The notes: generated from the letters alone by a model not told the origin. 34,524 bases of DNA from Collinsella sp. (GCA_022745215.1 JAIIWC010000012.1:1-34524), one strand, 5' to 3'. Counted from the stretch's first letter, positions 17,943 to 27,857 are shown. Made by a program: numbers and translations.

Positions 17943-18908
17943 TTACTTTTGCTTGTCCTGTTCCAGCAGATCGGACGGTGAGCGATCGGGCTTGCCGCCG
18001 CGGAAAATCTCGCGGCCATGCAGACGATGCTCCAGGTCACGTTCGGCCTTTTCCTCGTCAATCTTGGTCTGGCTCACCACCGGGTCCTCGATCAGCGACG
18101 AAACCGAGTTCACCTGTTTTTGAATGCGCTCGGCAATGGTGTCGTCCATGCTTACGATGCGCATCTTCCAGTCGATACTCGTGGCGTTGGATGAGCTCTT
18201 GGTCCACACGAACGTCAAAATGGCGCTCTGATGACCCCGCGCGGGAAACATGCCAAAAAAGGAATCGTGCTGAATGTTGCTATCCTCGTCGATATAGGCG
18301 TGAACGTTATACACCACGCGGTCAATCTTGTCGTTGAGCAGGGCGTTGGTCGCAAGCGCCGCGGCCTGGATCTGCCCGTTGGACAGCAGCTCGAGCTCAT
18401 TGGCAGACGACGTGTCCAACACCGTCACCTCAACCGTGCCCGTGCGCTCATCGGCCTCGTCGACAGAAAAATCGAGCGGGAACTGCGTAAAGCCGTTGCC
18501 CCATTCGAGTCCACCCTTGAGCGCGGTCGAGACGGTATCCACCGAAACGCTCTCGGACAGGTTGGCGGTATTCAGACGGCGCATCACGCCGTAGCCGATC
18601 TGCATGCCCACGATCAGCACCAGAATACCGATGACCACGGCCATCGCGGTCTTCGTAATGGTATGGCTCACCTGCGAGCCCGAAGGATCGTCCTCGGACA
18701 GCGGGTCGATATGTTTTGCCTGGCTCGCGCGGTCCTCGCTGCGCAGCTGCGCTAGCGCCGCTTTGTCACCGCGCTTGGCCGCAGCCTCCTTCTCACGCAT
18801 GCGCTCGGTTCGCTTTTTGGCAAGCGTGGGATCCAAGACACCGGATGCATCGATTTCGGAGAATAACTCCGTCACTTCTTCCGGAGTCAAAGGGTTCTTG
18901 TCAGCCAT
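17943..18908 (-). CDS. Single-pass membrane protein of unknown function
   Basis: I do not recognise a family. The 321-aa protein has a charged cytoplasmic N-terminus (about 1-85) and one transmembrane helix (about 86-110). The extracytoplasmic domain has alternating beta-type segments (for example GTVEVTVLDTSSANELE and SAILTFVWTKSSSN), and the C-terminal tail is highly charged (DEEKAERDLEHRLHGREIF). It follows the ABC exporter gene by 19 nt and starts with AGGAAG upstream of ATG 18908. The pairing with the exporter suggests an envelope-related role, but this is only context. Confidence 0.75.
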   Translation of the reverse strand: MADKNPLTPEEVTELFSEIDASGVLDPTLAKKRTERMREKEAAAKRGDKAALAQLRSEDRASQAKHIDPLSEDDPSGSQVSHTITKTAMAVVIGILVLIVGMQIGYGVMRRLNTANLSESVSVDTVSTALKGGLEWGNGFTQFPLDFSVDEADERTGTVEVTVLDTSSANELELLSNGQIQAAALATNALLNDKIDRVVYNVHAYIDEDSNIQHDSFFGMFPARGHQSAILTFVWTKSSSNATSIDWKMRIVSMDDTIAERIQKQVNSVSSLIEDPVVSQTKIDEEKAERDLEHRLHGREIFRGGKPDRSPSDLLEQDKQK

Positions 18909-18927
18909 AAACTTCCTGTCATATCAA

Positions 18928-20700
18928 TCAGTCGAGCTCGTGCGCACGCGCACCTTCGAACTGCATTCGATAGTAACGGGCATAGGTGCCGCCACGGGCG
19001 AGAAGCTCCTCGTGCGTGCCACGCTCCACAACGCGACCATGCTCAACGGTCGCAATCTCATCGGCATGCTTAATGGTCGAAAGACGATGGGCGATGATAA
19101 TCGTGGTGCGGCCGCGTGCCAGCTCTTCGAGTGACTCCTGCACCGCCTCCTCGCTCTCGTTATCCAAAGCACTCGTCGCCTCGTCCAAAATCAGGATCTT
19201 GGGGTTCTTGAGAAACACACGCGCAATGGCAACGCGCTGCTTTTGGCCGCCCGAAAGACGGCTGCCGCGCTCGCCCACGACCGTGTCATAGCCCTGTGGA
19301 AGCGACTCGATAAAGGCATCGATGTTGGCGCGACGGGCGGCCTCGGCGATCTCTTCTGCCGTAGCGCCCGGCTTGCCGTAGGCGATGTTCTCGCCGATTG
19401 TTCCGTCAAACAGGTAGACATCCTGCTGCACCAGGCCGATGGCGCGGCGCAGGCTCTGCTGCGTCACATCGCGCACGTCCTGGCCGTCGATGCTAATGGA
19501 TCCGGCAGCCACGTCATAAAAGCGCGGCAGCAGCGAACAGGTCGTGGACTTGCCACCGCCCGAAGGGCCAACCAAAGCGATGGTCTGCCCGGGCTTGATG
19601 GACAGATTCATATGGTCGATAACGGGACGCTCTTCGGCATCGCCCTCGCCCAGCTCAACGTCCTCGTAGTTAAAGCACACGTCGTGATAATCCACGGCGC
19701 CGGCGGTCACCTGCAGATCCGTGGCGCCCGGCTTGTCCTGGATATCCGGCGCGGTCGAGAGCACCTCGTCCATACGCTTAAAGCCAGCGATGGCCTTCTG
19801 ATACATTTCGGCCGAATTGACGAGTGTCTCGAGCGGCGTGCAGAACAGCGAAATGTAGAGCGCGAAGGTTGCCATATCGACCGCCTGCAGCTGACCCTGG
19901 GCAACGAGCCAACCACCCAGCAGCACCACGATCACGTACAGCACACCCGAGAGCAGGCCATACGTCGCAGTATAGACGCCCATGGCGTGATACATGTTCT
20001 CCTTGGACGAAAGATAGCGATTGTTGGAGGCGCGGAACTTAGAGCGCTCGGTCTCCTCATTGGCAAAGCTCTTGACCACGCGCATGCCCGCCAGCGAATC
20101 CTGCAGCTGCGCATTGATGCCGCTGATCTTTTTGCGGTTGTCGCTAAAGACCTCGCGCATGCGCATGTTCTGCCAAAACATGATGACCGAAAACGCTGCT
20201 GTCACCGCAGCCATGGCAAGCGCCAGCACCGGGGCGATGGTAAAGAGGATCACAAACGAGCCGATAATCTCGATGCCGCAGATGATGATCCACTCGGGCA
20301 CGTGGTGCGCCGCCTCGCAGATATCGAACAGGTCGTTGACCACGCGGCTCATCATGTCGCCCGAGCTGTTACGGTCGAAGTACGCAAAGCTAAAGCGCTC
20401 ATACTGGTCGAACAGGTCCTCGCGCATCTTGGACTCCATGCGCGCACCCATCACGTGACCCCAATAGCTCACAAAATAGCGGCAGGCGCAGCGGACGGCA
20501 TACATCAGCACCAAGCCCACCGCAATCATGCCGAGCGCCTGCATAATGACAGCCTGACCCTGAGTAAAGAGCCCACCGGTCAAATTGCGCAGGATAATGG
20601 GGAACGCCAGGTCAATGGCGGCAAGCACCAGAGCACAAACAGTATCGGCAACAAAAAGCCCCATCTGGGGCTCGTAATACGAGAGAAACCTTTTAAACAT
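18928..20700 (-). CDS. ABC exporter, fused transmembrane and ATPase domains
   Basis: A 590-aa type I (MsbA/MDR-like) ABC transporter half-molecule. The transmembrane domain (about 1-320) contains the coupling-region motif FDRNSSGDMMSRVVND. The ATPase has Walker A GPSGGGKST (378-386), Q-loop LVQQDVYLFDGTI, signature LSGGQKQR (482-489), Walker B ILILDEATSALD (502-513) and H538 in IAHRLS. All catalytic residues are standard, so a homodimer is possible. ATG 20700 has GAGGA upstream. A small palindrome, CCGGTT-G-AACCGG (20736-20748), lies 36 nt before the start. The substrate is unknown. Confidence 0.92.
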   Translation of the reverse strand: MFKRFLSYYEPQMGLFVADTVCALVLAAIDLAFPIILRNLTGGLFTQGQAVIMQALGMIAVGLVLMYAVRCACRYFVSYWGHVMGARMESKMREDLFDQYERFSFAYFDRNSSGDMMSRVVNDLFDICEAAHHVPEWIIICGIEIIGSFVILFTIAPVLALAMAAVTAAFSVIMFWQNMRMREVFSDNRKKISGINAQLQDSLAGMRVVKSFANEETERSKFRASNNRYLSSKENMYHAMGVYTATYGLLSGVLYVIVVLLGGWLVAQGQLQAVDMATFALYISLFCTPLETLVNSAEMYQKAIAGFKRMDEVLSTAPDIQDKPGATDLQVTAGAVDYHDVCFNYEDVELGEGDAEERPVIDHMNLSIKPGQTIALVGPSGGGKSTTCSLLPRFYDVAAGSISIDGQDVRDVTQQSLRRAIGLVQQDVYLFDGTIGENIAYGKPGATAEEIAEAARRANIDAFIESLPQGYDTVVGERGSRLSGGQKQRVAIARVFLKNPKILILDEATSALDNESEEAVQESLEELARGRTTIIIAHRLSTIKHADEIATVEHGRVVERGTHEELLARGGTYARYYRMQFEGARAHELD

Positions 20701-20735
20701 GCAATCCTCGAAGAGAAATAAATAGCGTGAGAAAT

Positions 20736-20748
20736 CCGGTTGAACCGG
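20736..20748. promoter_or_regulatory. 13-bp palindrome upstream of ABC exporter
   Basis: CCGGTT and AACCGG are perfect inverted halves around a single base, 36-48 nt before the exporter start. It could be a repressor site. No clear -35/-10 pair overlaps it, so the call is tentative. Confidence 0.3.
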
Positions 20749-20800
20749 TCAGGCTGAAAACAAAGCGTCCCAACAAGCATAACGCCGATGTTCTGGCAGC

Positions 20801-20947
20801 GTCAGCGAAAACGTCCCTAAGCGAGCAAGGTGCCTTGAAAGAGGAGCGACGCGTACTTCGGTACGCGAGCGACGATTGAAAGGCAGATTGCCGCTTAGGG
20901 GCGTTTGCAGCGTCGACTCGTTACGCGGTTTGGTAAAACCGCGTAAC
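20801..20947 (-). repeat. Structured intergenic element, copy B
   Basis: Sister of the element at 2647-2794. The unpaired words GTCAGCG, AGCAAGG, GATTGC and GCAGCGTCGA are identical in the two copies. The 15-bp outer stem here is AAACGTCCCTAAGCG with its partner (one G-T pair). The next helix is TGCCTT/AAGGCA and the apical hairpin is CGCGTAC-TTCG-GTACGCG. The 12-bp end hairpin (GTTACGCGGTTT, loop GGTA) directly abuts the stop codon of the NUDIX gene on the minus strand. Stem sequences differ from copy A while pairing is kept. Confidence 0.8.
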
Positions 20948-21643
20948 CTAGAGCTCGGCCCCGCCCAAGCGGTGCGCGATGCTATCGCAGGCCAAGGCGC
21001 CCACGACGGTCTTGGCGTCTTCGATCTTGCCATCGAGCACGGCGTCGATCAGCTCGTGCAGCGGCACCAGGTCCACGTTGACAAACTCGTCATCATCGGG
21101 GTTGGGCGCATCAAACTCGAGCTTGGTAGCCAAGTAGATGTGGATGATCTCATCGCAAAAACCACAGGACGTGACAATCGACGTCAAAAAGCGAATACGA
21201 CCAGCCCTAAAGCCCGTCTCCTCATGCAGTTCGCGCTTGGCGCAATCGAGCGGGTCCTCGCCTGGATCGAGCTTGCCGGCGGGAATCTCGACCGTCACGC
21301 GGTCGATAGCGGTGCGGTACTGACGCACCAGTACGATCTTGCCGCTCTCGGTCAGCGCCACAACGGCCGCCGCACCCGGATGGCGAACGATATCGCGGGC
21401 GCTGCGGTGACCGTTGGGCAGCTCAACCTCAAGACGGTGGACGTCGAGGATCTTGCCTTTCCAGGCGCACTCCTCCGAAAGAATCTTCTCGTGTAGCTCG
21501 GCATCGTGCGGGTCGTCATCGCCCAGCACCAGCATCGGCTCGTCGACAACCTCGCCACCCGGCTCGCCCTCGGCGTGTCCGTACGCGCGGCCATCTTCCT
21601 CGACGATCTGCGCGTCCACGAGTTCTTCGTTCTTCTCGTCCAT
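20948..21643 (-). CDS. NUDIX hydrolase (ADP-ribose pyrophosphatase-like)
   Basis: A 231-aa protein with a complete Nudix box (about 123-145): G-x5-E-x7-REL-x-EE-x-G, read as GKLDPGED then KRELHEETGF. VVALTESGKIVLVRQYR before it and the GFCDEIIHIYLA segment after it fit the ADP-ribose pyrophosphatase group, which cleaves ADP-ribose or related nucleotide sugars. An acidic N-terminal extension of about 50 residues precedes the fold. I prefer ATG 21643 (MDEKNEELVD); ATG 21652 is almost fused to the GAGAGG site. It lies 21 nt after purD. Confidence 0.88.
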   Translation of the reverse strand: MDEKNEELVDAQIVEEDGRAYGHAEGEPGGEVVDEPMLVLGDDDPHDAELHEKILSEECAWKGKILDVHRLEVELPNGHRSARDIVRHPGAAAVVALTESGKIVLVRQYRTAIDRVTVEIPAGKLDPGEDPLDCAKRELHEETGFRAGRIRFLTSIVTSCGFCDEIIHIYLATKLEFDAPNPDDDEFVNVDLVPLHELIDAVLDGKIEDAKTVVGALACDSIAHRLGGAEL

Positions 21644-21664
21644 CCGTCTCATTCCTCTCGGACT

Positions 21665-22969
21665 TTAGGCATCCCAGGCGTCGCGGCCACGCAGTGCGCG
21701 CAGACCGATGTCGTGACGCAGGGTCTTGCCCTCAAAATCAATCTTCTCGCAGGCATCGTAAGCAAGGTTGCGAGCGTTCTCAAACGTGTCGCCCAGCGCG
21801 GTCACGGCAAGCACGCGGCCGCCGTTGGTCACGAGCTGGCCGTCCACCACGGCAGTGCCCGCGTGGTACACGGTCACGTTCTCCATGGCCTCGGCATCCT
21901 CAATGCCAGTGATGACCTTGCCCTTCTCGTAGCTGCCGGGATAGCCCGCGCTCGTCAGGACAACGGCCACAGCCCACTCGTCACGCCAGTCGAGCTCAAT
22001 CTGATCGAGCTCGCAGTTGGCGCAGGCGAGCATGACCTCGACCAGGTCGTTTTTAAGGCGCGGCAGCACGACCTGCGTCTCGGGGTCGCCAAAGCGGGCA
22101 TTGAACTCCAGCACCTTGGGGCCGGCAGGCGTGAGCATAAAGCCGCCGTACAGGCAGCCGCGGTAGTCGATACCCTCGGCAGCGAGCTCGGCCACGGTCT
22201 GCTCCATGACCGCCACCATGGTGGCGTGCTCCTCGTCGGTCACGATGGGCACCGGGCTGTAGACGCCCATGCCGCCGGTGTTGGGGCCCTTGTCGCCCTC
22301 GAGGGCGCGCTTGTGGTCCTGCGAGGTGGCCATGGGGCGCACGGTCTTGCCGTCGGTAAAGGCGAGCAGCGAGCACTCGGGACCAACGAGCATCTCCTCG
22401 ATAACCACGGTGTTGCCGGCATCGCCAAAGGTGCCGCCAAAGCACTCGCGCACGGCCTCCTCGGCCTGTTCAAGTTCGGTCGCCACGATAACGCCCTTGC
22501 CCGCGGCAAGGCCGTCAGCCTTCACGACCAGCGGAGCGCCCTGCTCGCGCACGTAGGCGAGAGCCGAAGCCTCGTCGGTAAACGAACCATAGGCTGCCGT
22601 CGGAATGCCCGCACGCTCCATGAGCTGCTTGGAGAACAGCTTGGAACCCTCCATCTGGGCACCCTCGGCACCCGGGCCAAAGCAGGGAATACCCGCCGCG
22701 CGCACGGCGTCGGCCACGCCCGCCACGAGCGGAGCCTCGGGGCCAATTACCACGAGTCCGCATCCGTGGCTCTGCGCAAACGCCGCCACGGCCGCAGGAT
22801 CGCAATCGTCGAGAACAACGTTCTCGCCACAGCTCGCGGTGCCGCCGTTGCCCGGCGCGATGTAGAGCTTGCCGGCGCGCGGTGATGCTGCGAGCTTAGC
22901 TGCCAAAGCATGCTCACGGCCGCCGCTGCCCAACAACAGGATGTCGATGGTTTGAGTGTCCGCCTTCAA
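21665..22969 (-). CDS. purD: Phosphoribosylamine-glycine ligase PurD
   Basis: Joins glycine to phosphoribosylamine with ATP in step 2 of purine synthesis. The protein starts MKADTQTIDILLLGSGGREHA and has the ATP-grasp signatures LVVKADGLAAGKGV and RFGDPETQVVLPRL. I set the start at TTG 22969, because AGAGGAGG lies 5 nt upstream and no ATG or GTG is suitably placed. This gives 434 aa, close to the usual ~430. The frame open to 23137 overlaps the purA end and is not coding. It lies 118 nt after purA, beyond a hairpin. Confidence 0.95.
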   Translation of the reverse strand: MKADTQTIDILLLGSGGREHALAAKLAASPRAGKLYIAPGNGGTASCGENVVLDDCDPAAVAAFAQSHGCGLVVIGPEAPLVAGVADAVRAAGIPCFGPGAEGAQMEGSKLFSKQLMERAGIPTAAYGSFTDEASALAYVREQGAPLVVKADGLAAGKGVIVATELEQAEEAVRECFGGTFGDAGNTVVIEEMLVGPECSLLAFTDGKTVRPMATSQDHKRALEGDKGPNTGGMGVYSPVPIVTDEEHATMVAVMEQTVAELAAEGIDYRGCLYGGFMLTPAGPKVLEFNARFGDPETQVVLPRLKNDLVEVMLACANCELDQIELDWRDEWAVAVVLTSAGYPGSYEKGKVITGIEDAEAMENVTVYHAGTAVVDGQLVTNGGRVLAVTALGDTFENARNLAYDACEKIDFEGKTLRHDIGLRALRGRDAWDA

Positions 22970-23023
22970 GGGTGCCTCCTCTATGGATGAATGGCCCGCT
23001 CCGCGCGAGCCCTTTGCAAGCAA

Positions 23024-23065
23024 ATATACCCCTCGGCCGCCCGTCCGGGCTGCAAAGGGGTATAT
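23024..23065 (-). terminator. Hairpin between purA and purD, probable weak terminator
   Basis: ATATACCCCT and AGGGGTATAT form a 10-bp stem around an inner GCCCG/CGGGC helix, starting 22 nt after the purA stop. The minus-strand tail is TTGCTT, a poor T-run. It may reduce read-through from purA into purD rather than stop it. Confidence 0.55.
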
Positions 23066-23087
23066 CGCAATAACCAAATAGTCCCGA

Positions 23088-24374
<1,287 letters not shown>

Positions 24375-24440
24375 GTTTACTCCTTACATTCATGGACTGT
24401 CTACGCGCCACGCCGGCACGCAGAAGCACAAAACATTCCC

Positions 24441-24469
24441 AGTATACCCGTGCAACGGGCGCCTGTCCT
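24441..24469 (-). promoter_or_regulatory. purA: Probable purA promoter
   Basis: The minus strand has AGGACA, a 17-bp spacer and TATACT, about 65 nt before the purA start. The -35 overlaps the end of dnaB. CCCGT/ACGGG inverted arms lie in the spacer. Confidence 0.5.
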
Positions 24470-25859
24470 ACTCCTCGGCATGTGCCCCATCAAGCTCATA
24501 GAACTTAGTGGATGCCGGCAGGAACATCAGGTCGACGTCGCCAATCGGGCCCGAACGGTTCTTGGCCACGACGATACGCGTAACGCCCTCGTCGGGTCGA
24601 TCGTCGCGCGAGGCTTCGGCCTCGTCGGCGGAGCGGTCCAAGAACATAACGATATCGGCGTCCTGCTCGATGGAGCCCGATTCACGAAGGTCGGAAAGCT
24701 GCGGGCGCTTGCCGGTACGGGATTCGACCTGACGCGAGAGCTGCGACAGCGCGATGAGCGGGATCTTGAGCTCCTTGGCCATGATCTTCAGACCACGCGA
24801 CATCTCGGAGACCTCGACGGTACGGCTCTCGGAGCGGCGTCCCGGCGGAGGACTCACCAGCTGCAGGTAGTCCAGGATGATGATGGCCTTCTCCTTGTTG
24901 TGGAGCATGCGGCGGCTCTTGGCGCGAATCTCGGTCACTGTGGTGCCGGGCGTATCGTCAATCAGAATATCGAGCTTGGACAAGGTCTGCGTGGCCTCGT
25001 TGATATTGGCCCACTGCTCGGGGCTAATGCGGCCCATGCGGAAGTCACTGATCGAAATCATGGCGTAGGCGCAAATCAGACGCTGGGCAATTTCCTTGCC
25101 CGACATCTCCAGAGAGAAGAAGCCGACGGTATAACCGGCGGCGGCGGCGTTGAGCGCCAGGTTCAGGGCGAACGACGTCTTACCCACAGCAGGGCGGGCG
25201 CCGATGATGATGAGCTGGCCCTCGCGAAAACCCATGAGCATGCGGTCGAGCGACGGGAAGCCCGTGGGCACGCCCGCAGCCTGGCCGCCGGCCTGGCACA
25301 CTTCCTCGGCCTCGTTATAGGCCTCGACCATAAACTCGGTCAGCGTCTTGTAGCTCGACTTGACCTCGCGCGCCGTGACCTTGAGCAACTTGCTCTCGGC
25401 CAGCTCCACGACCTCTTTGGTGTCGGTGGGGGCGTTGTATGCCAGCGCGTTGATCTCGTTGGTGGCGCCGATCAGCTCACGCAGCATCGAATCGCGGCGA
25501 ACGATAGCGGCATGGTGCTGCCAGTTGACGAGCGACAGGGTCTGACCCATCAACTCCAAAATGTACGCTTCGCCGCCCACGGCATCGAGCTTGTTGATGC
25601 TTCGCAGGTAATCGATCAGCGAGATGGAGTCGATGGGAATGCGGCTGTTGTACATATCGACCATCGCGGTATAGATGGTCTTATGAATGGGCCGGTAGAA
25701 GTCATCGGGCTGCAGCTCGACCTGGGCCTCTTCGACTACCTCGGGCGATAGCAGCATGGCGGCCAGTACATTGGCCTCTGCATCTTGGTTTTGGGGGAGA
25801 CCCAACTTGGAACCACGGTCCTCGACCGTCAACCCGGTCTCCCTATCGTCATATGCCAT
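24468..25859 (-). CDS. dnaB: Replicative DNA helicase DnaB
   Basis: The hexameric helicase of the replication fork, 463 aa. The N-terminal domain begins PQNQDAEANVLAAML. Walker A is GARPAVGKTS (220-229), Walker B is AIIILDYLQLV, and IPLIALSQLSRQVESR plus the final GPIGDVDLMF match the RecA-type core. There is no intein insertion. The start ATG 25859 (MAYDDRETG) has GAGG upstream; ATGs at 25865 and 25871 are in frame but too close to it. It ends the conserved ribosomal-protein/ssb block, a terminator away from rplI. Confidence 0.97.
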   Translation of the reverse strand: MAYDDRETGLTVEDRGSKLGLPQNQDAEANVLAAMLLSPEVVEEAQVELQPDDFYRPIHKTIYTAMVDMYNSRIPIDSISLIDYLRSINKLDAVGGEAYILELMGQTLSLVNWQHHAAIVRRDSMLRELIGATNEINALAYNAPTDTKEVVELAESKLLKVTAREVKSSYKTLTEFMVEAYNEAEEVCQAGGQAAGVPTGFPSLDRMLMGFREGQLIIIGARPAVGKTSFALNLALNAAAAGYTVGFFSLEMSGKEIAQRLICAYAMISISDFRMGRISPEQWANINEATQTLSKLDILIDDTPGTTVTEIRAKSRRMLHNKEKAIIILDYLQLVSPPPGRRSESRTVEVSEMSRGLKIMAKELKIPLIALSQLSRQVESRTGKRPQLSDLRESGSIEQDADIVMFLDRSADEAEASRDDRPDEGVTRIVVAKNRSGPIGDVDLMFLPASTKFYELDGAHAEE

Positions 25860-26013
25860 GAGCATCCTCATTCATATCGCTTGCGAGCATCCATAGTATC
25901 AGTCACAGTCCCAAAACGGGCCGCGCCCCGGCAATCATCACCGGACGAAACGGATGAACGGTCCCGCATTTAGGACTTCACCGCAACGCCTGCCACGGCG
26001 CTCGCTGAGCGTA

Positions 26014-26052
26014 GAAAATAAAAGGGCGCCCTGGTTTCCCAGAGCGCCCTTC
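26014..26052 (-). terminator. rplI: Intrinsic terminator after rplI
   Basis: On the minus strand AAGGGCGCTCTGG pairs with CCAGGGCGCCCTT (loop GAAA, one G-T pair), followed by TTATTTTC. It separates rplI from dnaB. Confidence 0.85.
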
Positions 26053-26083
26053 TTAGAACAAGATTGTTGCGTTGCAGCAAATG

Positions 26084-26608
26084 CTACTCGGCAGCAGCCT
26101 CAGTCTCGACCTCGGCGGCCTCAGCGGCCTCCTCGACCTCAGCCTCGGCAGCGAGCTCCTCGGCGGTAACGCCGACGAGAACGACAACCTCGGCCTTGAT
26201 CTCGCGGTACAGCGAGATGGCAACGGTGTGGGCACCGGCAACCTTGATGGGCTTACCGAGCTCGACGCGCTTGCGGTCGATGTCCATACCGAGCTGAGCC
26301 TTGATGGCGTCAGCGATCATAGCGGCGGTAACGGAGCCAAAGAGGATGCCCTCGTCGCCGACCTTGACGTCAACGGTGACCGTCTTGCCCTCGAAGGCAG
26401 CCTTGGTCTCGTTGGCGGTAGCCAGACGGACGGCCTCGCGCTTGGCGATGTTGTTGCGACGCTCGTCAAGCTGCTTGAGGTTGCCCTTGGTGGCGGCAAC
26501 AGCGAGCTTCTTGGGGAACAGGAAGTTCTCAGCGTAACCCTGAGCGACCTCTACGACGTCACCCTCGCCGCCCTTGCCCTTGATCTCATCGAGAAGAATA
26601 ACCTTCAT
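26084..26608 (-). CDS. rplI: Large-subunit ribosomal protein bL9
   Basis: The 174-aa protein starts MKVILLDEIKGKGGEGDVVEVAQGYAENFLFP, the L9 signature, with the connecting helix after it and the rRNA-binding C-domain ending near KAEVVVLVGV. The last ~25 residues are almost only Ala and Glu (AEELAAEAEVEEAAEAAEVE), an acidic tail beyond the usual ~150-aa length. The start at 26608 has GGGAG. It is 15 nt from rpsR. Confidence 0.97.
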   Translation of the reverse strand: MKVILLDEIKGKGGEGDVVEVAQGYAENFLFPKKLAVAATKGNLKQLDERRNNIAKREAVRLATANETKAAFEGKTVTVDVKVGDEGILFGSVTAAMIADAIKAQLGMDIDRKRVELGKPIKVAGAHTVAISLYREIKAEVVVLVGVTAEELAAEAEVEEAAEAAEVETEAAAE

Positions 26609-26623
26609 GATGCGTCTCCCTTC

Positions 26624-26890
26624 TTAGCCGCGGTCGCGGTTGCCACGAGAGGAAACCACGGGGACGGTGTACGGCAGGAGAGCCATCTCGCGGGCGCGCT
26701 TGATGGCATTGGCGATGTCATGCTGATGCTGCGTGCAAGCGCCAGTGACGCGACGGGGCTTGATCTTGCCACGGTCGGTCATGTACTTACGGAGAAGCTG
26801 AGTGTCCTTATAGTCGATGAACTCAGTGTTCTCCTTGCAGAACTGGCAGTACTTACGACGCGGCTGACGTGCAGAAAAATCATTAGCCAT
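26624..26890 (-). CDS. rpsR: Small-subunit ribosomal protein bS18
   Basis: An 88-aa S18 starting MANDFSARQPRRKYCQFC. The core FIDYKDTQLLRKYMTDRGKI, PRRVTGAC and REMALLPYTV are standard. The CxxC near the start and the CTQHQH group leave ligands for a metal site (three Cys and one His), as in zinc-type S18. ATG 26890 has GAAAGG upstream; the frame open to 26941 is not used. It lies 72 nt after ssb. Confidence 0.97.
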   Translation of the reverse strand: MANDFSARQPRRKYCQFCKENTEFIDYKDTQLLRKYMTDRGKIKPRRVTGACTQHQHDIANAIKRAREMALLPYTVPVVSSRGNRDRG

Positions 26891-26962
26891 GTCAAAATAC
26901 CTTTCATTTGGCAACTTCGGCGAACCGAAGCCGCCTCTCACTCAAAAATAGGTGAACAACCC

Positions 26963-27415
26963 TTAGAACGGGATGTCCTCATCGTAGACGTCGACCGCGG
27001 GCGGCGTAGCCACCGGTGCGGCAGGACGTGCTGCGGGCGCGGGAGCTGCGGGGGCGTAACCGCCCTGATCGTAGCCACCCTGGCCACCACGGGAGCTCAT
27101 AAACTCGATCTCATCGACGATGACCTCAAGCTTGCTCCGGCGCTGGCCGTCGCGCTCCCAAGAGCTGTAGCGCAGCTTGCCCTCGATCGCGACCTTGTTT
27201 CCCTTTGCCAGGAAACGGCTCACGGCCTCGGCGCGGGTGCCGAACATGGTGCAGTCGACAAAGTTGGGATAGTCCTCCCACTCGCCAGTCTGCGCGTTGC
27301 GGCGACGATCGTTCACGGCGACGCCAAAGGACAGAACCTGGGTTCCGCCGGCGGTGGCGCGCAGCTCGGGATCGCGGGTGAGGTTACCGGTGATGTTCAC
27401 TCGATTGATGCTCAT
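26963..27415 (-). CDS. ssb: Single-stranded DNA-binding protein
   Basis: A 150-aa SSB. The OB-fold (about 1-108) begins MSINRVNITGNLTRDPELR and includes FVDCTMFGTRAEAVSRFLAKG. A Gly/Pro/Ala-rich linker leads to the acidic tail DEDIPF, which binds replication and repair partners. The gene sits between rpsF and rpsR, the usual place. Confidence 0.97.
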   Translation of the reverse strand: MSINRVNITGNLTRDPELRATAGGTQVLSFGVAVNDRRRNAQTGEWEDYPNFVDCTMFGTRAEAVSRFLAKGNKVAIEGKLRYSSWERDGQRRSKLEVIVDEIEFMSSRGGQGGYDQGGYAPAAPAPAARPAAPVATPPAVDVYDEDIPF

Positions 27416-27463
27416 AACTCACTACTTCCTCTTGGGGCACAAGCCCAGTCCAAAACGACAGTC

Positions 27464-27757
27464 TTACTCCTGGTCGTCACGACGGACGATCATGTGGCGG
27501 ACCACAGCGTCGGTGATGCGCAGGACGCGATCAAGCTCGGCGATCTGGGTAGGATCTGCGTGGAAGTTGATGAGGGTGTAGTCACCATCGGTGAGGTCGT
27601 TGATCTCGTAGGCGAGCTTGCGCTTGCCCCACTCGTCAACGGAGTCGACCTTGCCAGCGCCCTCAGCGATCGTGGTATCGATACGCTTCATAACAGCGAG
27701 ACGAGTCTCGGGGTCGAGCGACGGGTCAACAAAGAACAGCAGTTCATAAGCCTTCAT
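27464..27757 (-). CDS. rpsF: Small-subunit ribosomal protein bS6
   Basis: A 97-aa S6 starting MKAYELLFFVDPSLDPETR and containing WGKRKLAYEINDLTDGDYTLINF and the ELDRVLRITDAVVRHMIVR end. ATG 27757 has GAGGAGGTG upstream; the seven residues added by the frame open to 27778 contain that site. It is the first gene of the rpsF-ssb-rpsR-rplI block, and binds S18 in the ribosome platform. Confidence 0.97.
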   Translation of the reverse strand: MKAYELLFFVDPSLDPETRLAVMKRIDTTIAEGAGKVDSVDEWGKRKLAYEINDLTDGDYTLINFHADPTQIAELDRVLRITDAVVRHMIVRRDDQE

Positions 27758-27783
27758 ATTGTCACCTCCTCTGGGCAAATGTG

Positions 27784-27812
27784 GCTTCAGGTCGTGAAGG
27801 TGCGCCTGAAGC
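27784..27812 (-). promoter_or_regulatory. rpsF: Hairpin in the rpsF leader, possible S6:S18 autoregulation site
   Basis: On the minus strand GCTTCAGG pairs with CCTGAAGC around a 13-nt loop, CGCACCTTCACGA, about 27 nt before the rpsF start. Many rpsF leaders carry an element bound by the S6:S18 pair. This hairpin is in the right place, but I cannot confirm the motif. Confidence 0.45.
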
Positions 27813-27828
27813 AGGAAAAGACTTGGTA

Positions 27829-27857
27829 ATAATATCTTTCAACCTCCCAGGCCGCAA
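27829..27857 (-). promoter_or_regulatory. rpsF: Probable rpsF operon promoter
   Basis: The minus strand reads TTGCGG, a 17-bp spacer and TATTAT, about 72 nt upstream of the rpsF start codon. The leader it would produce contains the hairpin above. Confidence 0.6.

Noticed and set aside
26072..27829. 585-aa open frame on the plus strand opposite the ribosomal-protein/ssb block
   Set aside because: It crosses four well-defined genes and their gaps on the other strand, and the sequence is typical antisense composition.
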